Assembly: GCF_013337045.2 (NCBI RefSeq)
Contig: NZ_CP118260.1
Location: 806,001-870,000, forward strand
DNA from: Agrobacterium vitis
GTDB taxonomy: Bacteria; Pseudomonadota; Alphaproteobacteria; Rhizobiales; Rhizobiaceae
Direction: 5' to 3'
Length of the DNA stretch: 64,000 bases
The notes beneath the pieces are model-generated. The model saw nothing but the letters and a program-made list of their open reading frames with translations, had not been told where the DNA came from and did no database searches. The position numbers were made by a program, and so were the translations under genes. Positions 56,631-64,000 of this stretch are shown here, piece after piece; the stretch's first letter is position 1, and the number at the start of each line of letters is the position of its first letter.

Positions 56631-59315
56631 ATGAACTTCACTCTGCGATTTCAGCCCCCGATCAGTACCCAGAGCGCGATCAAGCGCAGGGCAATCCTGT
56701 CGCATCTTTCCGCTGGGGGATTGAAACGGGTAACCACCATCATTGCGCCAGCGGGCTATGGCAAGACATCCCTGGCTGCGCAGTGGTTCGATACCCTGCG
56801 CGCCGAAGGGCGCAGCCTGTCCTGGCTTGCGCTGGATCAGGAATATAGTGACCAGACACAGTTCCTGCTGCTGCTGCTGGAAGCCGTCAATGCCCTGCGG
56901 ATGGAAGAAGGCACCGGCGTCGATTCCAGCATGACCGTCGCCTCGCTTCTCGCCTTATTATCCACCCGGTTGCGCAAGATCAGCGAGCCGGTCATCCTGT
57001 TTCTGGATGACTATCACTTCGCCCAGACCGATGCGACCGAGGCAATCGTCGCGCGCCTGTTGGGCGACCAGACGTTGAACCACCTGAAACTGGTGCTGAT
57101 TTCGCGCACTCCACCGCGCTTTCCGGTATCGGCTCTGCGGTTGAAAGGCGAATTTCGCCAGGTCAATATTGCCGAACTGGGCTTTTCCGACCAGGAAGCC
57201 GAGGAGTTTTTTGCCGGACAGAATGCCAGCTTAAGCCGGGAACAAGTGGCTGGGCTTAATAAAAGGACGGAGGGCTGGGCGGTTGCCTTGCAGATGATCC
57301 GGCTGCTGATTGCTGAAAATGTCGATGGCGGCGCGCTTTTCACCACCTTCGACGGCGGCAATGCCGAAATGGGCAGCTATTTGTCGGAGCAGGTATTTGC
57401 CAATCTGCCGGAAGATGTGCAGGAACTGCTTTTAAAGACCGCGCCTTTCCCCGCCGTCAACCGCGATCTGGTTGAGGCCGTCTTCGATGATGCGCACAGC
57501 GCCGACTTGCTTGGCAAGCTTGGAGACCATGCCCTGCCCGTTGCCCTGCTGGCTGGCGGTGGTGGCTGGGTCCGCTATCACCCGGTTTTCAACGCCTTCC
57601 TGAAGGAAGAGGCCGCTCGACGTGGCTATCCAGTGCAGGATGTTCTCGAACGGGCGGCGCGCTGGTTCCAATCGACCGGTGATTTCGATGCCGCCGTGCG
57701 CCACGCGCTGATGAGCGGCAACGCCAATCTCGCCGCGGAAATCGTCGAAACCAGCGGCGGCTGGCGGCGGGTGTATACGACCAGCCGAGGCGGTGCCAGC
57801 GTGTTCAACTCCATCATGGCCAATGTTTCGGCCATTGATCTCACCTGTTTTCCGCTGACCACGCTTGGCTTGTCCGTGGTCAGCGCCAAAGCCGGACATC
57901 TTGATGCCGCTAATCATTATCTTGGCATTGCCGAGAGGGCCGACACGGCTGCTCCGGGTACATTTACCAGTGATCTGCGGGTGGTTCGTGTCCTGCTGGG
58001 GCTTTATTTCGACCGCCCTGCCTGTGCCGAAGACTTGGCCGCATTGGAAACCGATCTGACAGACATTGCCAGCACCGAACTCGTCCACCGCGCCATGGTG
58101 TTGAATATGCTGTCTTATAATTTCCTCGACCGCAGCGACATGGACCGAGCCTTGCATTACGGCCATCTGGCAGTTCAGACCTTCCGTGACGGCGGTGCCG
58201 ATTTCGGCGCGGTGCATCTTTACACCCATATCGGCCAGGCTGCTTTTTTCAGTGGCGATTGCTCCGGCGCTGAAGAATATTATCAACAGTTGATTGATGA
58301 GGTGCAGGCCTGCATTGGCAAGGGCACCGATCTCGACGCCTTGGGACAGGTGCTGAAGGCGGAACTGTTGGTCATGCGTGGCGATCTGGAGGCAGCCGGG
58401 CCTTGTCTGTGCTGGGCCTTGCCGCATCTGGAGCGGCATGATGCCTGGTTTGATCTTTTGGCCGCTGGGTTTACCGCCCAGCAGATGATCTTCCGCCTAA
58501 AAGGCGACATGACCGCCGCCCATGCGTTGGCGGACCGGACACGGTCGGCGGCCAAGCGGCGCGGTTTTCATCGATTGATCCGGCTGATCGATGGCGCCCG
58601 GGTGTTGCTGCTGTTGGAAAGCGGTGATGTCGAGCAGGCGATCCGCTACGCAAAGGCCCATGGTTTCGGCATGGAAGACATCACCTCGGTGCCGGATAAC
58701 AATCTCGCAACCCATTTGCGTGGATTGACGCCGGCACTGCTTTGGGCGCGCATCCATCTGGTTCGCGGCGATCTTGTGGGCGCCAGAAAATCGCTTTCCA
58801 TCCTGATCAGCCAACAACCAACGAAAATTCACGATCTTCGCAGTGTGGAACTGGCGCTTCTTGACATGCGTCTGTTGATCGCCGAGGAAAAACGCGAGGT
58901 TGTTGCAGCCCGCCTGGAAGATCTGCTGCTGACCTTTCCGATGGAAGATTTTCGGGCCATGATCTGGATTGAAGGCGACGATTTCCTGCGCGATCTCAGG
59001 GCAATTGCTGAGGAGAGCCCGATGTCGGCAGTTCTGCGTCAAAGGCTGCAAGCCCTGTTGCCGGAAGGACGGACGGCGCAGGAAACAAGCGAAGCCACGC
59101 CGCTTCACGGTCTCTCGTCATCCGCGCTGACAGACCGGGAACTTGCTGTCATGGCGCTGCTCAGTCAGGGCTTCAGCAATAAGGAAATCGGTCGCGAACT
59201 GGCCTTGAGCGACAATACGATCAAGTTTCATCTGCGCAATATTTTCTCAAAGCTGAAGGTCAGCACCCGTACCGCCGCAGTTGGGGCCGCTCGACGCGCA
59301 GGCATTTCACTGTAA
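56631..59315 (+). CDS. MalT-like LuxR-family transcriptional regulator (LAL type)
   Basis: 894 residues. N-terminal STAND ATPase: Walker A APAGYGKTS at residues 39-47, Walker B VILFLDDYH near 122-130, then a tetratricopeptide-like helical middle (about 330-800) and a C-terminal LuxR helix-turn-helix (LTDRELAVMALLSQGFSNKEIGRELALSDNTIKFHLRNIFSKL, about 830-880). Such regulators oligomerise with ATP and a small inducer. Directly upstream of the hydantoinase genes on the same strand (415 bp), so it may control them. Confidence 0.93.
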   Translation: MNFTLRFQPPISTQSAIKRRAILSHLSAGGLKRVTTIIAPAGYGKTSLAAQWFDTLRAEGRSLSWLALDQEYSDQTQFLLLLLEAVNALRMEEGTGVDSSMTVASLLALLSTRLRKISEPVILFLDDYHFAQTDATEAIVARLLGDQTLNHLKLVLISRTPPRFPVSALRLKGEFRQVNIAELGFSDQEAEEFFAGQNASLSREQVAGLNKRTEGWAVALQMIRLLIAENVDGGALFTTFDGGNAEMGSYLSEQVFANLPEDVQELLLKTAPFPAVNRDLVEAVFDDAHSADLLGKLGDHALPVALLAGGGGWVRYHPVFNAFLKEEAARRGYPVQDVLERAARWFQSTGDFDAAVRHALMSGNANLAAEIVETSGGWRRVYTTSRGGASVFNSIMANVSAIDLTCFPLTTLGLSVVSAKAGHLDAANHYLGIAERADTAAPGTFTSDLRVVRVLLGLYFDRPACAEDLAALETDLTDIASTELVHRAMVLNMLSYNFLDRSDMDRALHYGHLAVQTFRDGGADFGAVHLYTHIGQAAFFSGDCSGAEEYYQQLIDEVQACIGKGTDLDALGQVLKAELLVMRGDLEAAGPCLCWALPHLERHDAWFDLLAAGFTAQQMIFRLKGDMTAAHALADRTRSAAKRRGFHRLIRLIDGARVLLLLESGDVEQAIRYAKAHGFGMEDITSVPDNNLATHLRGLTPALLWARIHLVRGDLVGARKSLSILISQQPTKIHDLRSVELALLDMRLLIAEEKREVVAARLEDLLLTFPMEDFRAMIWIEGDDFLRDLRAIAEESPMSAVLRQRLQALLPEGRTAQETSEATPLHGLSSSALTDRELAVMALLSQGFSNKEIGRELALSDNTIKFHLRNIFSKLKVSTRTAAVGAARRAGISL

Positions 59316-59730
59316 CCGGGGTTCCCGTCAAGGCTGTCTGCCGTGCTTTGACAAAGTAGGCCGTTGGCCAAATTCATTCTTGGTATTGCAATGTAACGGA
59401 TCGGATCAGCCGGGTTGCAACAGTCGTTCTGCTTTGAAATTGCCCGCTATATGGTCAATAATTTGCCGTGATTGTTTGTAATTATTTTTGAATATACAAA
59501 ATATTTACACTGCCGTCGAGATGAGGATGCGTCAAAATTGTAGAGACTTAATACTATTATCTCGTTCAGTATTGGCGCGGGGAAATCTGGGTCGCGTGTG
59601 GCCTCAATGTGCACCCTACCCGAACGGGTGGGGTTGGGTCTTGCAACCCTACTCTTCTGGCAGGCTGGTCGCGCCTGAGTTGTGAGCCTAAAGTCTCCTT
59701 CATGAGTTTCAGTAGGGAGACGTTAGAGGC
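59316..59730. other. Intergenic region upstream of hyuB
   Basis: 415 bp between the LuxR-type regulator and hyuB, mixed composition with an AT-rich centre (59460-59500). A GGGTTG/CAACCC hairpin is at about 59631-59650. A weak resemblance to a sigma-54 promoter (GG 12 bp upstream of TTGCA, at 59631-59645) is noted but not claimed. Probable site of the regulator's operator. Confidence 0.5.
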
Positions 59731-61422
59731 ATGATGGCGGGCAGGCACCCATTCGATCCGGTGACCCAGGAAATCATCGAGGGCAAGTTGATTGCCACCG
59801 TTGATGAAATGGGCATTGTTATGGCCCGCACCAGCATGAGCCCGGTGATCTACGAAGTGCTGGATTTTGCCTGCGGTGTCTTGACGGCAAAGGGTGAGTT
59901 GATCGCCCAGATGAACGGCATCACCCTGTTTACCGGCACATTCGGCCGTCAGGTTAAAGCGTTGATCGACCGTTTCGGGGCGGATATGGCCGATGGCGAT
60001 ATTCTGCTGACCAACGATCCCTATGCCGGGGGGACCCATGCTTGCGATTTTGCCATCGTCAAGCCGATTTTCGTCGATGACGTGCTGCTCGCCTTTGCCA
60101 TCAATGTCGCGCATTATCTTGATGTTGGCGGATCGGTTCCAGGCAGTCTTTCGCCGGCTGCGACCTCGGTTTACCAAGAAGGTCTGCGGTTGCCGGGCGT
60201 CAAGATCGTTCGCAACGATATGCTTTCCTCTGACATTCTTCACATCATCTCGGAAAATGTCCGGATGCCTGAGATTGCGCTTGGCGATCTGACGGCACAG
60301 ATCGCCACGGTGCGGGTCGCTGCCCGGCGGATGAAGGAATTCACGGCCAAATACGGCGCTCCTACCTTGATCGCCGCTTTCGACCATATCCTCAATGTTA
60401 GCGAACGGCAGAGCCGGCAGGCGATTGCCGCACTCCCGGATGGTGTTTACCGAGCCAGCGACATTATCGATGGCGATGGCGTCACAACCGATCCAATTGC
60501 CGTGCAAGTTGCGGTGACCATTGCCGGCGATCAAATCACCGCCGATTTTACCGGTTGCCCGCCGGCCGTGGCTGGACCGATCAATTGCGCACGCGGCGCG
60601 CTGGAATCAGCCGTCAGGACGATCCTGAAGGCGCTTGTGGCACCGCAGTCGCCGTCCAACGAAGGCTGGTTCCGGCCTTTGAATGTGGTTGCGCCCTTGG
60701 GAACCGTGTTTACCGCCGAAAAACCCTCGCCGACCGGATGGTATTACGAGGGATCGGTTCATGCATCGGAACTGGTCTGGAAGGCGCTGGCGGCGCTGGT
60801 GCCGGAGCGGTTTTCGGCTGGCTCCTATTCCAGCCTTTGTGTCGCCTATATCTCCGGAAACGACCGCAGTGGCCGACCCTTCATTCATATTGAACCACAG
60901 CATGGCGGCTGGGGTGCCGGCGTCAATCGGGATGGGGCCAATGCGCTGATTTCCCTGACGGATGGCGATACCTACAATTATTCCGTCGAAGTGATCGAGG
61001 CGCGGTTTCCGTTGCTGGTGCGGCGCTATGGCCTGAATATCGAGGGCGGCTCCGGGGCCGGACGGATGCGTGGCGGTTTCGGGATCATCAGGGAATATGA
61101 GATCCTTGGCGACAAGGCCTCCGCCTATTGCAGCTTTGGCCGTACCCGCACCCTGCCATGGGGCATGGACGGTGGCCATGATGGTACGGCCAATAGCCTT
61201 CAGGTCCTCGCCGCATCGGGCGAAAACAGTTGCTATGGCCGTTCTGCCGATATTGCGCTGAAGACGGGCGATGTCGTGCGCATCGTTACCGGCGGCGGCG
61301 GTGGATGGGGTGAGCCCAGCGACCGCGATCCGGCTTTGATTGAAACAGACTTGAAAAATGGTTTTGTCAGCGAGGAGGCAGCGTCCAGCCTCTATGGTTA
61401 CCGTGGGAGGATTACAGAATGA
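59731..61422 (+). CDS. hyuB: Hydantoinase B / oxoprolinase family subunit
   Basis: 563 residues, the B half of ATP-dependent N-methylhydantoinase or 5-oxoprolinase. Signature PVTQEIIEGKLIATVDEMGIVMARTSMSPVIYE, then LTNDPYAGGTHACDFAIVKP and the GGGGGWG-type C-terminus (VTGGGGGWGEP). Its ATG-containing end overlaps the A subunit start by 4 bp (ATGA). The usual gene order is A then B; here it is reversed. Confidence 0.92.
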   Translation: MMAGRHPFDPVTQEIIEGKLIATVDEMGIVMARTSMSPVIYEVLDFACGVLTAKGELIAQMNGITLFTGTFGRQVKALIDRFGADMADGDILLTNDPYAGGTHACDFAIVKPIFVDDVLLAFAINVAHYLDVGGSVPGSLSPAATSVYQEGLRLPGVKIVRNDMLSSDILHIISENVRMPEIALGDLTAQIATVRVAARRMKEFTAKYGAPTLIAAFDHILNVSERQSRQAIAALPDGVYRASDIIDGDGVTTDPIAVQVAVTIAGDQITADFTGCPPAVAGPINCARGALESAVRTILKALVAPQSPSNEGWFRPLNVVAPLGTVFTAEKPSPTGWYYEGSVHASELVWKALAALVPERFSAGSYSSLCVAYISGNDRSGRPFIHIEPQHGGWGAGVNRDGANALISLTDGDTYNYSVEVIEARFPLLVRRYGLNIEGGSGAGRMRGGFGIIREYEILGDKASAYCSFGRTRTLPWGMDGGHDGTANSLQVLAASGENSCYGRSADIALKTGDVVRIVTGGGGGWGEPSDRDPALIETDLKNGFVSEEAASSLYGYRGRITE

Positions 61423-63482
61423 TCCGGTTGGCAACAGATGTAGGTGGAACTTTTACTGATCTCGTCGGCTATGACGAGGGCAGCGGTGAGATTTTTACAG
61501 CCAAGAGCCTGACGACTTCCGATAACCAGTCCGGTGGCGTGCTGGATGCGATCGATGTCAGCGAGCGCAAGGATGGTTTGCGGGTCCGCGACATCACCTT
61601 CTTTGCCCATGGCGGCACCACGGTGATCAACGCGATTACCGAGCGCAAGGGCGCAAAGACCGCACTCATCACCACCGCCGGGTTCCGCGATGTGCTGGAA
61701 ATCGGCCGTGGCAACCGGCCTGACCTTTACAATTTGCATTTCCATAGTCCCGAACCTTTCGTGCCCCGTCATCTTCGCTTCGAGGTGCGGGAACGGGTCG
61801 ATGCGTCCGGCAAGGTGCTCCTGCCGATCGAATTGAATGATTTGCGCGAAATCATCCGCGTCTGCACGGCGGAGGATGTGGATGCGGTCGCCATCCTGTT
61901 TCTGCACAGCTATGCCAATCCCGACCATGAGAAGGTCTGCGCCGATATTCTGGCCGATGCCCTGCCATTTGCCTCGATCTGCGCCAGCCACGAGGTTTCG
62001 CGGCAATGGCGGGAATATGAGCGCACCAATACGACCGTGCTGAATGCCTATGTGCAGCCGGCCATCCAGCAATATTTCGAAATGATGGAATTCGCGCTCG
62101 CCAAGCGCAACCTGACTTGTCCTTACTATGCCATGCAATCCAATGGTGGCATTTCCTCTTTCGATCAGGCTGTGCAACAGCCGCTGACATTGGTGGAATC
62201 CGGTCCGGCGGGCGGGGTCGCCGGGGCAGCTCGCATCGGCGTGGAGCTTGGCGAGAGCGAAATCCTGTCGCTGGATGTCGGCGGCACAACAGCCAAATGC
62301 TCGCTGATCCATGATGGACGTCCGACGCTGAATACCGAATACCGGTTGGAACATACCCGCATCCAGCCTGGCTATCCCGTGCAAGTGCCGGTCGTCGATA
62401 TCGTCGAAATCGGTTCCGGCGGCGGCTCTATCGCCTGGATCGATGCGCGCGGCAGCTTGCGAGTTGGCCCCGAAAGTGCCGGTTCCGCCCCTGGACCGGC
62501 CTGTTACGGGCGCGGCGGCACAAAGCCGACGCTGACTGATGCATTGCTGACGCTCGGCATTTTCGATCCCGCTACCTTTGCCGATGGCACGCTGCATCTG
62601 GACAAGGAGAAAGCAGCAAGCGCCATTGCAACGGTGGCCGGGCCGATGAATATGTCGATCGAAGATGCTGCGGGTGCGATCATGGACATTGCCCATGCCA
62701 GCATGATCAATGCCTTGAAACTGGTGACGGTTCAGCGCGGCCATGATCCTCGCGATGCCAGTCTGGTGATCAGCGGTGGTGCCGGTCCGGCGCTGGCCAG
62801 CCATCTCGGTCGGGAATTGCGTGTGAAGGCGACGGTCGTGCCGCCGCATCCAGGCATTTTTTCCGCCTGGGGCATGTTGGCAGCCGAACCCCGTGCCGAC
62901 TTCCGCGAAACCTGGTTTCACCTGTTGGCCGAGCGGGCATTGGAAGAGGCCGCTACCCGGTTCACATTGCTGGAGCGTCAGGCCATCGCCTATTTCTCGG
63001 CGGGCGCCGAGGCGCAGGTGGCATTCAATCACCAGATTGAAGCGCGCTATAAAGGTCAGGAACATGGTGTTTTTGCGCGGTTCGAGGCGGGCGACACCAT
63101 TGAAACTTTCAGCCAAAGGTTTCATGATGTTCATGAACGCGCTTATGCTTTCCGCCTGCCCGCAGCCGAGATTGAACTGACGACGCTGCATCTCGAAGCC
63201 GTTTTGAAAGGGCAGGTCATTTCCCTGCCAAAACTGAAAAGGCAAGATATGACGATTGACGCGGCCAGGGTCGGCGAAAGGAAGGTTTATTTCGGTCGAT
63301 CCATGGGTTGGCAGACCTGTGCTGTTTACGAGCGGGTCCGGCTTCCTGTCGGTCAGCCTGTATTCGGCCCACTGCTGATCGAAGAAGCGACGGCGACGAC
63401 GCTGGTGCTTGAGGGCCAGTCAGCCAGCCTGACCGAAACTGGTATTCTCGTCATTCACGAAACGGACATGCAGGCCGCATAG
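61419..63482 (+). CDS. hyuA: Hydantoinase A / oxoprolinase family subunit
   Basis: 687 residues, ASKHA-fold ATPase half. The phosphate-binding ATDVGGTFTDLVGYD is at residues 4-18 and FAHGGTTVINAITERKGAKTALI follows; later LDVGGTTAKCS and SGGAGP complete the nucleotide site. With the B subunit it opens hydantoin or 5-oxoproline rings using ATP. Substrate in vivo unknown. One base from the following ABC ATPase start. Confidence 0.93.
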   Translation: MIRLATDVGGTFTDLVGYDEGSGEIFTAKSLTTSDNQSGGVLDAIDVSERKDGLRVRDITFFAHGGTTVINAITERKGAKTALITTAGFRDVLEIGRGNRPDLYNLHFHSPEPFVPRHLRFEVRERVDASGKVLLPIELNDLREIIRVCTAEDVDAVAILFLHSYANPDHEKVCADILADALPFASICASHEVSRQWREYERTNTTVLNAYVQPAIQQYFEMMEFALAKRNLTCPYYAMQSNGGISSFDQAVQQPLTLVESGPAGGVAGAARIGVELGESEILSLDVGGTTAKCSLIHDGRPTLNTEYRLEHTRIQPGYPVQVPVVDIVEIGSGGGSIAWIDARGSLRVGPESAGSAPGPACYGRGGTKPTLTDALLTLGIFDPATFADGTLHLDKEKAASAIATVAGPMNMSIEDAAGAIMDIAHASMINALKLVTVQRGHDPRDASLVISGGAGPALASHLGRELRVKATVVPPHPGIFSAWGMLAAEPRADFRETWFHLLAERALEEAATRFTLLERQAIAYFSAGAEAQVAFNHQIEARYKGQEHGVFARFEAGDTIETFSQRFHDVHERAYAFRLPAAEIELTTLHLEAVLKGQVISLPKLKRQDMTIDAARVGERKVYFGRSMGWQTCAVYERVRLPVGQPVFGPLLIEEATATTLVLEGQSASLTETGILVIHETDMQAA

Positions 63483-63483
63483 G

Positions 63484-64000
63484 ATGGCCATATCCATCAG
63501 CATAGACGCTGTGACGCGCAGTCATGGTCCGGTTCGGGCGGTCGATGACCTGTCGCTGGAGATCAAGGCAGGGGAGTTCTTCACCCTGCTTGGGTCTTCC
63601 GGCAGTGGAAAAAGCTCGCTGTTGAAGCTGATTGGCGGATTTGATCAGCCGAATGCGGGCAGGATCCTGTTTGATGGTCAGGATATGGCCGCCGTGCCGG
63701 CCAATCGGCGCCCGGTCAATACCGTGTTTCAGGGGCTGGGTCTGTTTCCGCATATGTCGGTGGCGCGCAATATTGGTTACGGATTGAAGCTGCGCGGCCT
63801 TTCCGGCGCGGCCCTTGATGCAAAGGTCGGGGAGGCACTGGATCTGGTGGAACTATCTGGATTTGGCGAGCGTGATGTCAATCTTCTGTCCGGCGGTCAG
63901 CGGCAGCGTGTGGCTCTGGCGCGTGCGCTGGTGATGGAGCCTGGCATATTGTTGCTGGATGAGCCTTTGACCGGTCTGGATGAGCGGCTTCGCCAGCAGA
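63484..64000 (+). CDS. ABC transporter ATP-binding protein, PotA-like (truncated by window end)
   Basis: Translation from the ATG at 63484 gives 172 codons and runs off the end. Walker A GSSGSGKSS, Q-loop VFQGLGLFPHM, signature [15 protein letters not shown] and Walker B LLLDEPLTGLDE are complete. This is the spermidine/putrescine or iron/opine type of ATPase; its first position after hyuA suggests an uptake system for the hydantoinase substrate. The Q-loop glycines (FQGLG) differ from the common FQSYA or FQNYA. Confidence 0.9.
   Translation, partial: MAISISIDAVTRSHGPVRAVDDLSLEIKAGEFFTLLGSSGSGKSSLLKLIGGFDQPNAGRILFDGQDMAAVPANRRPVNTVFQGLGLFPHMSVARNIGYGLKLRGLSGAALDAKVGEALDLVELSGFGERDVNLLSGGQRQRVALARALVMEPGILLLDEPLTGLDERLRQQ

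Noticed and set aside
59631..59645. Sigma-54 promoter before hyuB
   Set aside because: Only the GG and TTGC elements match; the conserved CAC of the -24 box is absent.
61398..63245. 615-codon open frame antisense to hyuA
   Set aside because: hyuA motifs are complete on the plus strand and the antisense product is His/Gln/Arg-rich as in typical GC-rich shadow frames.

Overview
This is a GC-rich chromosomal window from an alphaproteobacterium, most likely Rhizobiaceae (Agrobacterium, Allorhizobium or Rhizobium relatives). The evidence is the hisS-hisZ-hisG arrangement with a short HisG and a HisZ subunit, the DUF3311/MctP-type transporter pair, a DUF1127 protein, a CIRCE-controlled groES-groEL operon, a rhizobial-type GshA, and intergenic palindromes resembling the RIME family of Rhizobium. 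I saw no rRNA, tRNA, CRISPR array, insertion sequence or phage module.

Layout. 1-5.6 kb: the downstream part of a pectin or rhamnogalacturonan locus (end of a probable GH88/105 gene, a GH28 pectinase-fold enzyme, one ABC ATPase, two sugar permeases, a LacI repressor). 5.7-9.1 kb: patatin-like lipase, zinc alcohol dehydrogenase with an FNR/FixK-type box upstream, Tat-exported dienelactone hydrolase-like protein. 9.2-14.5 kb: guaB, an OxyR with both redox cysteines, TetR and LysR regulators, a DUF1127 protein. 14.6-22.3 kb: a DUF937-like repeat protein, gshA, rsmE, a Pit phosphate transporter, a NUDIX hydrolase, a DUF6880-like protein. 22.4-28.5 kb: the glcDEF glycolate oxidase operon, a small exported protein, a GST, a DoxX protein. 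28.7-34.1 kb: a 43-residue exported peptide gene beside about 360 bp at only about 21% GC, then hisG, hisZ, an operon of very small membrane proteins, a cluster of hairpins, and hisS. 34.2-38.9 kb: a RelBE-like toxin-antitoxin pair, a Rossmann-fold protein, a glycosyltransferase, a probable copper-handling pair, a HAD phosphatase and tag. 39-44 kb: two tandem L,D-transpeptidases, an AT-rich gap with an orphan pilin-like ORF, groEL-groES. 44.1-56.5 kb: chrA, a HAD-IIA protein, ribF, DUF3311/MctP, ileS, a lipoprotein, an acetyltransferase, an enone-reductase-like oxidoreductase, recX and a phosphopantetheinyl transferase. 56.6-64 kb: a MalT-like LuxR regulator, hydantoinase/oxoprolinase subunits B and A, and the start of an ABC ATPase cut off by the window end.

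Most genes are housekeeping or standard accessory metabolism. The least expected structures are: abrupt low-GC blocks inside two aminoacyl-tRNA synthetase genes (hisS and ileS); the roughly 21% GC gap next to an unlisted peptide gene; a run of seven different inverted repeats in about 255 bp downstream of hisS; and a two-hairpin repeat present in two inverted copies (27.0 and 40.8 kb).
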